Below, in pieces: positions 8,038 to 17,308 of a DNA stretch of 64,000 nucleotides. The notes under the pieces were generated by a model that saw only the letters and a program-made list of their open reading frames with translations, searched no databases and was not told where the DNA came from. The stretch comes from Methanomassiliicoccus sp. (GTDB lineage: Archaea > Thermoplasmatota > Thermoplasmata > Methanomassiliicoccales > Methanomassiliicoccaceae). The DNA lies in the NCBI GenBank assembly GCA_012719175.1, contig JAAYAX010000012.1, forward strand, positions 1-64,000, read 5' to 3'. A program made the position numbers and the translations under genes. Numbering within the stretch: the stretch's first letter is position 1; each line of letters opens with the position of its first letter.

Positions 8038-11000
8038 CTCTTTCTTCGGCGTCCGAACACCCCCTTGTTGACCCTAAGGACCACGAACAGCACCAGCATC
8101 AGGACCAGAGCCACCAGGAGCACCCAGGTCATGGCCGGTATCTCCGGGGCGTTCATCTTGATGCCGTCTCCGCTGACCGTGAGGCCATCTTCTGGCATGC
8201 TGATGTCGGCCCTCTGAATCTGCCTTTCCCCGCTGGCCGTGGCGCTCTGCTCCGAGCTTACCGCCACCACTACAGTGGAGTTCACATCGGGTGTCTCCTG
8301 GTTCCTTGTAAGCACCACATTGACCGTCTGGGTGCTTCCCGCGGCCACTGACACGACCTTGTAGTCGTTGCTCGTGCCTGAGATGGTGGCTGTCCATCCC
8401 TGCACCGCCAGCTCTGCTATGTTGGACACCGTGAAGTTGTAGGTGTCCACGATGTTACCGTCGTTCTCGATGATGAACGGGTAGGTTATGGTGTCGCCTC
8501 TTATCGTCTGAGCCGCGGACGTGTTGATACTGACCGCGTACACCGGCACGATGTTGACGTCGACGTTGACCGTACCTGATGCGCTGGTGTGGTTCTTGGA
8601 GGTGGCGGTCAGCTTTATGGCGGAGTGGCTTACCTTTGCGTTATCCGGGGTCCCTATGGTTACCTGGACCGTCCTGAAGCTGTTGGCGCCCCAAGGTATC
8701 TCCACGGTGTTCTCGGAGAAGGTGACGTTCCAGCTGGAGTCACTGCCGAGGACGTACGTGTCGTCAATGTTGCCGCGGTTGTACACGGTAACATCATAGG
8801 TGGCGGACTCCCCCGCGTTGACGGTCGTCTTGCTCCCGGAGTCCCATACCAGCTCCACTACTCCCTTAATCTGCCGGACCAGATCGATGTCCCTGCTCAC
8901 ACTGGAGTTGACATCCAGATCGAAGGAGCGGGAGTAGGTAACGATGACTCCGGCCACCTCTTCGTTGGTCCATGTTGCTGTCACATTATAGGAGCCCCGT
9001 GGCAGGTAGGCGGAATAGCCTCCAGCCCCGTTGGCGTTGGCAGTGACCTGGGCACCGTCCGAGAATACTATCTTGGCGTTACCGGCGCCCGCTCCGTTGT
9101 ATCGGACCGTCCCGCTGACCAGGAGGCCGCTCTCGAACGTCACGTTGGCGGTGTTGGTGCCCTCGGAGTTGACGTTTACGACCCCCAAGTACACATTGCC
9201 AGAACCATCGACGCCGTGGGCGCTGTATGTCCCTGGTGCGAGGTTCACGGAATAGGAGCCCGCTCCGGAGCTGGCGGCGCTATCGATGGCCGTGCTGGAC
9301 AACGCAACGAAGGTCCAGCTCACTCCTGAGGAGGCCCCGCTGATGGAGCCGCTGAGGGTGGCGTTATCAAGGCTGCGGGCCAGAGCGATGTCCGCGGTCT
9401 GCCCGCCGTTGACAGTGACGCTTTGGCTCGCTGTGTAGACAAGGTAACGTGTCTTTTCATCTATCGTCCCCGTGGTGTGGTACTCCGCATCCACGGTATA
9501 GGTGCCGTTCACCAGGTAGGTGGTGAACGACCCTTGGCTGTTGGCGTTCATGGTAATCGCGGCCGCTCCCGAGGAGATGGTGACGTTGGCGGGGATGAGA
9601 AGGTCCTCACCATCGTACTGCAACTGCCCAGTTAGGGCATAGGAGAGCTGGGGAGCGATGTTCAGATCTGTGCCCGCAGCTATGGTCGCCGACCTTAGGT
9701 CAGTGTAGTACACACCGTCGTCCGAGAGCTCGGTATATACCGAATATGTGCCTGGTGTCAGGTACTCGGTGAAGGATGTGGACGCGGCCACGGTCGTTTC
9801 GTCGGGCCCGATGAAACGGACCGATCCCGATGCTCCCGAAGGTATGGCCACGTTGACCGTGACCCGGGCTACCGTGTCTAGCGAGACGTTGACGGCGTCG
9901 GGGTCCTTGCCTACCTCCACTGTCAGGGACTGGGAGGCCTTGTACATGCTGGAGTTGTCCCCGGAGACGTTCTGATCGACGATGATCGAGTAGGTGCCAG
10001 GTGCAGCGGTGACAGCGAACTGCCCGGACCCGCTGGTGGTCGCGGTGGTGGTCACAGCTCCACCGCCGTTGGCGGTAAGGGTGACCGTTATCCCGTTGAC
10101 CGGGGTCCCGCCGGATGTTACCGTTCCGGTGACCGTGCGGTTGATGGCCGCCATCTCGATGTTGGTGGTGACGGCCGAGCTCAGGGGATCGTACGTGTTG
10201 GTGTACTCGGTGTAACCGTCCAAGTTGGCGGTGAGCACGTACGAGTTCCCAGTGGGCAGGGTTATGTTATAATCGCCCGAAGCATCGGATGTGAAGTACA
10301 CCGTCTGAGATGGTGAATTCTTGGACTGCACCTTGAGGACCACGTTGCCGAGGCCCTCGCTGGCGTCCATCTCATCGTTGAGGTTGGTATCGTACCAAGT
10401 GGTTCCTCCGATGGTTGTCGAATCCTGCAAGGCGATCTCCTGGGTGCTGGTGCCGCTTATGGCCAGGTTACCCCAGTGGGCCTTTCCGGAGCCTGCCGCA
10501 TACACGAAGTAATCTCCCGTGGGCAAGACCAGACGGTAGTCCCCGGTGGAGTTGGTAGAGGTCCTCAGGAAAGTAGCGTCAGCTGTAGAGGTGAAGACAA
10601 CCTCAGCGTCGCTGACCGCCGAGCCGCCGTTCTTGACCGCTCCTGTGACCACCGAACCGGTGGACAGTTGTAGGTCGAGGGTGGCGCTGATGGTATTGGC
10701 GACCAGGGGCTCCATGGCCACCATGCTCGCGCCTTCCTTCAGGGTCAGAGCGTATGCGGTGTAAGTGCCTTGGGGCAGTGTCATCACATAGTTGCCTGAG
10801 GGATCGGTAGTGGTGAACAGCTCACCGGCATCGGATATGAAGCCGACCGCCACATTGGCCTGGGGCACCGCATCGATGGTGACCTGGCCGGTGATCTGTG
10901 TCGCTCTGTACATGTTCAAGTTCACGGTCGCGGTGGACCCTGCACTGAGGGTAACGGTCTGGGAGCCTCCGCTGATGTTGGCGTCGGCAGTGTCCACATT

Positions 11001-14000
11001 GTACTCTCCCGGCAGCAGGCGGCCAAAGGTGAACGCACCTCCAGCCCCGCTGGTGGTGTTGACCACCTCTCCGCTGGCAGTGTCGGTGAGGCTTATCACG
11101 ACCCCACTGGCGGTCCCGCCTTCCAGGAAGGAGATGGTCCCACTGACCACCGCCGGCTCTATAGCGATGTTGCGGCGTAGGGAACCGGTCGAGGCCAGGT
11201 CCACAGAATCGTAACCGAAGGTATGGTCCTCGTAGGTGGCGTAGAGCACGTTGTCGTCGCTCTCCGGACCTAGCAGGGAGTAATATCCGCTGCCGTCAGA
11301 GGTCACGGTGGATGTGAACCCAGTTTTGTTATTCTCGAGTACTACGGTAGCGCCGGCGATGGCCTCATCCCCGGTGCTGTAACGCCCGTTCCCGTCCATG
11401 TCCCAGAACACGTAACCGGACAACCTCGAGCCCGCGAGGGTTATGTCTCCGTTCGCGGTGAAGCTCTCCAGCCTCATGGCCTGGGCATAGGATACCTGGT
11501 AGTCCACCCGATCGATCTCAGAGCCGATGAGGGTGCTGCCTTCGAGGTCTCCGACGGAGTATACCACGCTGACGTTGCCGAAAGGCAGGTAGACCTGGTA
11601 GGAACCGTCGGACGAGGTTGTGACCGTCTGATGCGGTATACCGTTCTCATCGACCACGGTAACGTGGATGCCCGAGTAGGGTGTCCCGTCACTGGCGATA
11701 GCCGTGCCGTTCAGTACCGCGCCGTCGTAGTATTGCAAGAACACCACGCCGGATTGCAGTACCGAGGCGCTCATGTCCACGGTACCGTTGATGGCGCCAG
11801 CATCTATCTGGGACTGCAGGTACTTAGCCTCCTCATAGGAGACCGCCTCCCAGGTGGTGGAGTTGTCTGGCAAGTAGTAAGCTGTGCGGTAGACCTGCTT
11901 GAAATGGGTCAGGTTATAGCCCGGCATGGCGTCGTACTTGCTTAGCGATCCCGAGTACCCGGGTATTCCCTGGGTGGTCTCGCCTATGTCCGAGGGGCTC
12001 AGACCCATGAACGTCCTGTAGATCATGGTGTCGTAGAACAGGTCGGTGTAGTAGATCTGGTAGCCCAGGACGGTGTCGCTGGAGGTCACGTTCTGGATGT
12101 CCACGGCGCTATAGTCGCTGAGTATGGCCTTTATGGTGTAGTAGTCGGTCGGAGAACCGGTGTTCGAGTCTATGTTCCGATCGTTGAGCTTGGCGGGGGC
12201 ATAGAAGATGTTGCTCCCCGTCGCACTGAAGGGGAACAGCCTGCTGTCCACGGCCACATAGCCGATGTCGTGCCCACTGACCTCTCTGACATCGTGGTAC
12301 ATATCGACCAGTTTATCAAGGCCGACCTTCTCGAGCTCCACGCGGGCCGCCGCATACTTGGCGTTGGCCACGCTGATGTCGCTCGTGAACTTACTGTAGA
12401 CATCGGGGTTGTCGAGAACCGTCTGGATATAGTTGGACGGGTTCTGCATGATATCCTTGAGGGCGGCTGCATCGGCGCCATTGTCAGTTAACGCGCTGTT
12501 CATGTCATCGGTGAAGCCGGTCTTCTCCAGCAGTCTTATGATCAGCAGGGAGACGGCATCGCTCTCGTTCTCTGACATCAGGAACGAGGCGGCATATTCG
12601 TAGCCGCTCTGGAAGTTGTCGGCCACGGTAGGGTGACCGCCCGATTGTATGGCCTCGAATCCATAATCCCACCATGATAGGAAGGCCGGTCTGTCTGCCT
12701 CCGTCAGATTACTGTCCTGCGTCTTGAGCCATGACCACGCGGCCGGATAGTATGAGGTCGGTAGCGGCAGCGAATACGAGAACGCACCAAGGTAATGGAA
12801 CGTTCCGTTGACCGCATCATAGTCAGCAGGGTGCAGCACGTCCGGCAGGGCATAGTAGATCTGCTTGTCGTAGTCCTTCTTGGTCTCCGACGGGATGCTC
12901 GCGTCCATCGCCCCCCAAGCGTTGGGGAGGATGACCAAGAAGGCGAGGAACAGCACTCCTACAACATGGCTTATCCTCACGTTCTTCCTGAGCGTTCGCA
13001 GAGGATTGGACCAGAAGCCATTGAATGTCTTGGGCATTTCCTCGAACTTGAGCCTCGTGATCAGCAGCGCCAGTATCCATCCCGCGGCCATAGCGAAGGC
13101 GGGGGAGGCATTGAACAGGAACCTGCTGGCCGAGGCCGCCATATACATGCTGACCGCCATCCACACGACGATGAACACCAAGTAAGGCGAGGGGTCCTTG
13201 GGTATCTTCACCGCTGCCCATATAAGGCCGATGATGGCGAGCCAGAAGGTCACCACACCGAATGACATGGCCAGGTTGGAGAAGGTGGGGGCCGTGGCTT
13301 CCGAAATGGTGGAGTACAACTTGCTCTTGACCAGATATCCTTGGCCCGTGACGATCGCCTCGAACAGGTTGGGGGCGAGGAAGAACACCGCCACCAGTGC
13401 CAGGATGATTATGCCGACGACCACTGGGATGACCAGCGTCCAGGGATAGTCCCGGGATGCCACGAACAACCCGCCCACGAACATCGTGGCGAGGAACAGA
13501 TAGAAAGGCACATCGTACCACTGGTTCCAGTAACTGAGCTGCCAGTACAGGGGGGCCATGAGGACGAAGCCAGTTAGGAGCATGGCCCCGATGACGAAGA
13601 ACGCACCCATGGAGTCGATGTTCCGGAAGCGGTTTATAAGGACCTGGACCAAGAAATAGACCAGGACGATTATGAGCATGTACGTGTACCCGGTCCATAT
13701 CATGGCCACTGTAGCGAAGCAGACGCCTCCCAACATCGCGTAGATGAGGGAACGCCGATTGGTTTCCATGTAAGATTTGACGCCCGTTCTAATGGACGTG
13801 ACATTTTTCCAGTTCTCGACCCATCTGGTCCCTTTTATATTGGCCAGGGATCGGAAGAGGAAGTACAGACCGAAGATCACGAAGAACAATATCATGGCAT
13901 CGTGGTCGGCATCCGCGAACACGCTGCGGGTGATGTTACCCGGCATTATCGCGAACAGAAGAGCCGCTAGGAGCCCTGCGCGGTTACCGAAGGCGGCCCG

Positions 14001-14474
14001 CGTCAGCATGTAAACTGGAATGCATGTAAGTGCCCCCCAGAACGCCGTGGAGGACAGGAGGGTAAAGCCAGTGCTGTCCGTGATCGACATCCCCGTGACG
14101 CCGGACATGAACATGCTGGTAACAGCTACAGACCAGTCGTATAGAGGCGGTCTCATGTTCCTGACGCCCATAGGGTAGTTCAGCATGGGGTCGTTAACCA
14201 GATGGTTGCCTGTGTCCTCGACATATCCGATAACGCGCTGATGATAGTACGAGTCCGAGCCTCCTGCGACCAAGAAACCATTGTCCACTGCTGTGGAGTA
14301 CCCGAAGTAGCTACGCACGAAGAGTGCGATAAAAATGATAGCTACCAGGATGAGGATGGTGCCCCAGTTCCGACCCAGCCAGGAATCTTCCTTGAACAGG
14401 GCGTGGAGACCACCTTCCTTTGGCTTCTGTATCTTATGGGGACGACCATTTGGCCTCCCATCATTTGCATCCAT
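8034..14474 (-). CDS. aglB: giant AglB/STT3 oligosaccharyltransferase fused to a repeat-rich extracellular tail
   Basis: Transfers a lipid-linked glycan to Asn in N-glycosylation sequons on the outside of the membrane. Of 2146 residues, about 1-530 form the multi-spanning membrane domain with the acidic catalytic motif FADADHD (near 187-193). The soluble part carries WWDYG at 601-605, which recognises the sequon's +2 Ser/Thr. From about 910 to 1865 follow eleven carboxypeptidase-regulatory/SdrD-type modules, then two NEW3/CARDB-like domains (about 1870-2100), a single membrane helix and the tail FGRRRKR. Archaeal AglB is usually 800-1000 residues, so the tail is exceptional. An AGGAGACG ribosome-binding site precedes the ATG; TATA-like sequence lies at about 14518-14530. 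Confidence 0.93.
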   Translation of the reverse strand: MDANDGRPNGRPHKIQKPKEGGLHALFKEDSWLGRNWGTILILVAIIFIALFVRSYFGYSTAVDNGFLVAGGSDSYYHQRVIGYVEDTGNHLVNDPMLNYPMGVRNMRPPLYDWSVAVTSMFMSGVTGMSITDSTGFTLLSSTAFWGALTCIPVYMLTRAAFGNRAGLLAALLFAIMPGNITRSVFADADHDAMILFFVIFGLYFLFRSLANIKGTRWVENWKNVTSIRTGVKSYMETNRRSLIYAMLGGVCFATVAMIWTGYTYMLIIVLVYFLVQVLINRFRNIDSMGAFFVIGAMLLTGFVLMAPLYWQLSYWNQWYDVPFYLFLATMFVGGLFVASRDYPWTLVIPVVVGIIILALVAVFFLAPNLFEAIVTGQGYLVKSKLYSTISEATAPTFSNLAMSFGVVTFWLAIIGLIWAAVKIPKDPSPYLVFIVVWMAVSMYMAASASRFLFNASPAFAMAAGWILALLITRLKFEEMPKTFNGFWSNPLRTLRKNVRISHVVGVLFLAFLVILPNAWGAMDASIPSETKKDYDKQIYYALPDVLHPADYDAVNGTFHYLGAFSYSLPLPTSYYPAAWSWLKTQDSNLTEADRPAFLSWWDYGFEAIQSGGHPTVADNFQSGYEYAASFLMSENESDAVSLLIIRLLEKTGFTDDMNSALTDNGADAAALKDIMQNPSNYIQTVLDNPDVYSKFTSDISVANAKYAAARVELEKVGLDKLVDMYHDVREVSGHDIGYVAVDSRLFPFSATGSNIFYAPAKLNDRNIDSNTGSPTDYYTIKAILSDYSAVDIQNVTSSDTVLGYQIYYTDLFYDTMIYRTFMGLSPSDIGETTQGIPGYSGSLSKYDAMPGYNLTHFKQVYRTAYYLPDNSTTWEAVSYEEAKYLQSQIDAGAINGTVDMSASVLQSGVVFLQYYDGAVLNGTAIASDGTPYSGIHVTVVDENGIPHQTVTTSSDGSYQVYLPFGNVSVVYSVGDLEGSTLIGSEIDRVDYQVSYAQAMRLESFTANGDITLAGSRLSGYVFWDMDGNGRYSTGDEAIAGATVVLENNKTGFTSTVTSDGSGYYSLLGPESDDNVLYATYEDHTFGYDSVDLASTGSLRRNIAIEPAVVSGTISFLEGGTASGVVISLTDTASGEVVNTTSGAGGAFTFGRLLPGEYNVDTADANISGGSQTVTLSAGSTATVNLNMYRATQITGQVTIDAVPQANVAVGFISDAGELFTTTDPSGNYVMTLPQGTYTAYALTLKEGASMVAMEPLVANTISATLDLQLSTGSVVTGAVKNGGSAVSDAEVVFTSTADATFLRTSTNSTGDYRLVLPTGDYFVYAAGSGKAHWGNLAISGTSTQEIALQDSTTIGGTTWYDTNLNDEMDASEGLGNVVLKVQSKNSPSQTVYFTSDASGDYNITLPTGNSYVLTANLDGYTEYTNTYDPLSSAVTTNIEMAAINRTVTGTVTSGGTPVNGITVTLTANGGGAVTTTATTSGSGQFAVTAAPGTYSIIVDQNVSGDNSSMYKASQSLTVEVGKDPDAVNVSLDTVARVTVNVAIPSGASGSVRFIGPDETTVAASTSFTEYLTPGTYSVYTELSDDGVYYTDLRSATIAAGTDLNIAPQLSYALTGQLQYDGEDLLIPANVTISSGAAAITMNANSQGSFTTYLVNGTYTVDAEYHTTGTIDEKTRYLVYTASQSVTVNGGQTADIALARSLDNATLSGSISGASSGVSWTFVALSSTAIDSAASSGAGSYSVNLAPGTYSAHGVDGSGNVYLGVVNVNSEGTNTANVTFESGLLVSGTVRYNGAGAGNAKIVFSDGAQVTANANGAGGYSAYLPRGSYNVTATWTNEEVAGVIVTYSRSFDLDVNSSVSRDIDLVRQIKGVVELVWDSGSKTTVNAGESATYDVTVYNRGNIDDTYVLGSDSSWNVTFSENTVEIPWGANSFRTVQVTIGTPDNAKVSHSAIKLTATSKNHTSASGTVNVDVNIVPVYAVSINTSAAQTIRGDTITYPFIIENDGNIVDTYNFTVSNIAELAVQGWTATISGTSNDYKVVSVAAGSTQTVNVVLTRNQETPDVNSTVVVAVSSEQSATASGERQIQRADISMPEDGLTVSGDGIKMNAPEIPAMTWVLLVALVLMLVLFVVLRVNKGVFGRRRKR
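8870..11745 (-). repeat. eleven tandem CarboxypepD_reg/SdrD-like modules encoded in aglB
   Basis: Each module spans roughly 65-105 codons and follows one pattern: a hydrophobic start of the type (T/S)GTV, a beta-strand with GV.V.L, an S-D-G-x-Y/F core, then an LPxGxY(S/T)V strand. Examples are TSSDGSYQVYLPFGNVSV, TDPSGNYVMTLPQGTYTA and STGDYRLVLPTGDYFVYA. Two modules contain Asp/Asn-rich loops resembling calcium sites (DMDGNGRYSTGDE, DTNLNDEMDASEG). Sequence divergence between modules is high, so this is old domain expansion rather than recent DNA repeat growth. Confidence 0.8.
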
Positions 14475-14685
14475 CGTTAACGTCTCCTAGGCAGAATCGT
14501 CCTCAGATTACTGGTCCGGTATAAAAAATCTGGCTTTAAAGGGCTTTTTTCTGGCACAACCGTGCGGATGGGATTATAGATGTGCCTTTTCCGGGCATGA
14601 CTTTCCAAAAAAGACGCGGCGAGGTGCAGGACGCAGCGGAGACGGAAGGCCGCCCCGAAGGGGCGAAGGAACGCGCCGGCGAACG

Positions 14686-15339
14686 CTATGGGGCTTGTAT
14701 CACCTTCTGTATCTCTTCTACAAGCCTTTCCGCGGCCTCCCGGGGCCTTGGAGAGCCGTAGATGGAACGCCCCACGATCACATGGTCAGCTCCCATGGAG
14801 ATGGCATCAGAAGCGCTCCCTCCCTGCGCTCCCACTCCCGGCGTCAGAATGAGGAGGTCTCCCACGATCCTGCGAACCTTAGCAATGCTCTCCGGGCGAG
14901 TGGCGGGTGCGATCACGCCAGATGCCCCTGCCTCCACGGCCATGCTGGCGAAGCGCTCGGCCAGGGGGGCGGTGAACTCCTGACCCCCGGGATGGGACAT
15001 CTCTGTCACCACGAACACATCCAGATCCTCGGCCGCCTTCACGGCCGCGGACAGGGAATCCGAGCCGGTGAAGGCATGAACGATAACGCCAGCAGCACCC
15101 CTCTTCTGCACCTGCTCCACGATCAGGCGGTCGGTGTTGGGTATGTCCGCGATCTTGAAGTCGCATATGACCGGGGCCATTCGAGAGAGGCGGGTGATCA
15201 TCTCCGGCGATGTGGAGAGCACCAAGGGCCAGTTGATCTTTATAGCGTCCACAAGGTCGGCCACCTCATCGGCGATCTTGAGCGCCCTGCTCTCGTCCGT
15301 CTCGTCCAGGGCGAGGATCATCCTCGTGTTCATCTTCAT
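14686..15339 (-). CDS. pyrF: orotidine 5'-phosphate decarboxylase
   Basis: Last step of UMP synthesis. The 217-residue TIM barrel has ILALDETDE at the first strand, the Lys of [10 protein letters not shown], the catalytic [10 protein letters not shown] (Asp-x-Lys-x-x-Asp), the phosphate-binding TPGVGAQGG and [15 protein letters not shown]. The length fits the archaeal form. It is a single-gene unit; the next gene upstream is divergent. The stretch downstream (14475-14685) holds the promoter of aglB and a small GCCCCGAAGGGGC hairpin at about 14652-14664. Confidence 0.95.
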   Translation of the reverse strand: MKMNTRMILALDETDESRALKIADEVADLVDAIKINWPLVLSTSPEMITRLSRMAPVICDFKIADIPNTDRLIVEQVQKRGAAGVIVHAFTGSDSLSAAVKAAEDLDVFVVTEMSHPGGQEFTAPLAERFASMAVEAGASGVIAPATRPESIAKVRRIVGDLLILTPGVGAQGGSASDAISMGADHVIVGRSIYGSPRPREAAERLVEEIQKVIQAP

Positions 15340-15509
15340 GTGACCATCATGACCTTATCACGATGCACGTATTTTAGGGATGGTCAGCCGCCCTTGGACC
15401 TCTCTAGGGGATGTGGAGCTCCATCGAAGGATGGTAAAGGGTCGAAAGAAGAAGTAAGATAGCTGGGGTAACGGCAGGGTCCCATGTACTTGCCTTGCGC
15501 AGAAGCAAC

Positions 15510-15518
15510 CTTTAATAG
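15510..15518 (+). promoter_or_regulatory. TATA box for the radical SAM gene at 15543
   Basis: CTTTAATAG is centred about 28 nt before the ATG at 15543, which puts the start of transcription at or next to the start codon. There is no ribosome-binding site before that ATG, so a leaderless mRNA is likely. Confidence 0.5.
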
Positions 15519-15542
15519 CGGCGCCCGGCCTCAGGCAGACTG

Positions 15543-16607
15543 ATGAGGGTCGAACCGATGGAGGCGGGGTCCGCATACACCGGACGGTTACCACGTGGAT
15601 GCGTGCTGTGCCGCCAGGGGACCAAGATGGTGCTATTGGTGTCTGGCAGGTGCTCCACCGGCTGCTTCTATTGCCCACTGTCATTGGAGAAGAGGGGTAA
15701 GAACGTCGTCTTTGCCAACGAGCTGAAGGCCGGCAGCGATGAGGACGTGATAGAGGAGGCCAAGACTATAGGGGCCCTGGGCACCGGGATAACAGGAGGG
15801 GACCCCGTGGCATGTCTAGACCGCACAGTACACTTCATCAAGCTACTAAAGGAGACCTTCGGGAAGAGGCACCACATCCACCTCTACACCTCATCCTTGG
15901 ATATCTCCGCATACCATGCTCTGGAGGACGCAGGGTTGGACGAGCTGCGACTGCATCCCCCTATGGAGGCATGGGGCCAGCTGGAGGGGTCCGGGATCGC
16001 GGAGTTCAAGAAGACCTCCCGTATGAAGATGGGGATGGAGGTCCCGGCCATGCCCGGAAAGGAGGAGGAGCTGAGGCGCCTCGTCCATTACGCCCAGGAG
16101 GCAGGTCTGGACTTCGTCAACCTCAATGAGCTGGAGTTCTCCGAGGGCAACTGGGAGGAGCTGAAGGATAGGGGCATGGAGGTCAAGGACGATGTGTCCA
16201 GTGCGGTCCTTGGGAGTGAGGAGACGGCGCTGAGCGTGGTCCAAGGTAAGCACACCATCCCCGTCCATTACTGCTCATCCAGCTTCAAGGACTCTGTGCA
16301 GCTGAGGAAACGTATAAAGAGGCGGGCGCTGAGGGTTGCGCTGCCCTCGGATATGATCACCGATGAGGGCATGCTCCTCAAAGGCGTTGTCGAAGGCCCC
16401 GCAGATGAGATCATGGCCGTGCTGCGGGACAAGTATGGTGTGCCCGATGGGCTCTTCAGAAGGGACGTGGAAAAGGAAAGGGTTGAGGTGGCCCCGTGGG
16501 TGCTGAAGGATCTAGCCCCCTTGCTACCTTACGAGTCCTTCCTGGTGGAGGAGTACCCCACCGCCGATCGGTTGGAAGTAGAGCGGGAACCGCTCAAGCC
16601 ACGCTGA
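15543..16607 (+). CDS. radical SAM protein, COG2108-type (PFL-activase-like)
   Basis: A 354-residue radical SAM enzyme. The cluster-binding motif is C37-x3-C41-x2-C44 (GRCSTGCFYCP), preceded by a second Cys pair C20-x2-C23 in RGCVLCRQG. Glycine-rich GTGITGGDP is the SAM-binding strand. The pattern matches the archaeal COG2108 group, related to pyruvate formate-lyase activating enzymes, whose substrate is unknown. A C-terminal domain of about 100 residues (from CSSSFKDSVQLRKRIKRRAL) has no function I can name. Its 3' end overlaps that of nusA by 14 bp in a convergent arrangement. Confidence 0.82.
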   Translation: MRVEPMEAGSAYTGRLPRGCVLCRQGTKMVLLVSGRCSTGCFYCPLSLEKRGKNVVFANELKAGSDEDVIEEAKTIGALGTGITGGDPVACLDRTVHFIKLLKETFGKRHHIHLYTSSLDISAYHALEDAGLDELRLHPPMEAWGQLEGSGIAEFKKTSRMKMGMEVPAMPGKEEELRRLVHYAQEAGLDFVNLNELEFSEGNWEELKDRGMEVKDDVSSAVLGSEETALSVVQGKHTIPVHYCSSSFKDSVQLRKRIKRRALRVALPSDMITDEGMLLKGVVEGPADEIMAVLRDKYGVPDGLFRRDVEKERVEVAPWVLKDLAPLLPYESFLVEEYPTADRLEVEREPLKPR

Positions 16608-17022
16608 TGCTCTGAACGTTGTGGTGACGGTTGACGATGTCCCGGGCGATCTTGAGGTTGCGGCCGTTCTTGCCGATGGCCCTCCCCTTGACCTTGGGAT
16701 CCACGGTCACGGTGGCATGCACCACATTGCCCCGGTTCTCGATGACGACGTTCTGCACATTGTAGTTGTAGAACACGTTCCGGATGAACTTCTCCGGCTC
16801 GTCCGAGTACTCTATGACCTGGATATTCTTCCCGGTCTGGTTCTTGAGGCGGATGACGTTCTCGCCAGCCTTGCCCACGGCCCTGTTGGCCTGGCCAGGC
16901 TCGACCACGAACACCAGCTTCTCCTCTGTCTCCATGCAATCTTTGACCCTGGTCTTGGTCACCGCCTCGAAGAGGTTGATGTACCTCAGGGTGTCCTCGG
17001 TGAAAGTTATCTCAGCCGGCAT
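16594..17022 (-). CDS. nusA: NusA-like KH-domain transcription factor
   Basis: The 142-residue archaeal NusA consists of two KH domains only, without the bacterial N-terminal polymerase-binding domain. KH signatures are visible in the first half (VVEPGQANRAVGKAGENVIRLK) and the second (VDPKVKGRAIGKNGRNLKIA), both with GxxG loops. It presumably binds RNA during elongation or termination. It is the last gene of the polymerase operon, 4 bp after rpl30e. The usual continuation with rps12/rps7/EF-2 is absent here because a convergent radical SAM gene follows. Confidence 0.92.
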   Translation of the reverse strand: MPAEITFTEDTLRYINLFEAVTKTRVKDCMETEEKLVFVVEPGQANRAVGKAGENVIRLKNQTGKNIQVIEYSDEPEKFIRNVFYNYNVQNVVIENRGNVVHATVTVDPKVKGRAIGKNGRNLKIARDIVNRHHNVQSISVA

Positions 17023-17026
17023 AGGA

Positions 17027-17308
17027 TCACAACGAAAGGATGTTGGAGGTACCCTTGTCGATCACCGCTAAAGCGGACACCGAGAACGGTTTCCCACATA
17101 GAGCCCCTAGCTCCATGTTGGTACCCTCAAACTTGACAACCTTGACATTGTTGTGGTTTCCAGATCTGAGGAACTCACTCGGGCAGTTCACAGATAGAAT
17201 GACCATCTTGGCCTCACCGCTGTTGACCGCCTTCTCTGCCTGCTGCACGCCGTAGACCACCTTTCCGGTGGTCGCAGCCGCCTTAATCGCTCTTCCCAAA
17301 TCTATCAT
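17027..17308 (-). CDS. rpl30e: ribosomal protein L30e
   Basis: A 93-residue protein of the L7Ae/L30e fold ([28 protein letters not shown]; later [19 protein letters not shown]). It is a component of the large ribosomal subunit and a kink-turn RNA binder. It overlaps rpoA2 by 4 bp and sits between rpoA2 and nusA, a classic archaeal arrangement. Confidence 0.95.
   Translation of the reverse strand: MIDLGRAIKAAATTGKVVYGVQQAEKAVNSGEAKMVILSVNCPSEFLRSGNHNNVKVVKFEGTNMELGALCGKPFSVSALAVIDKGTSNILSL

Noticed and set aside
8589-9329. 246-codon plus-strand frame opposite aglB
   Set aside because: It lies antisense to the repeat-encoding part of aglB; the Gly/Val/Ala-rich composition is a mirror of the biased codon use. 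No ribosome-binding site or family similarity.
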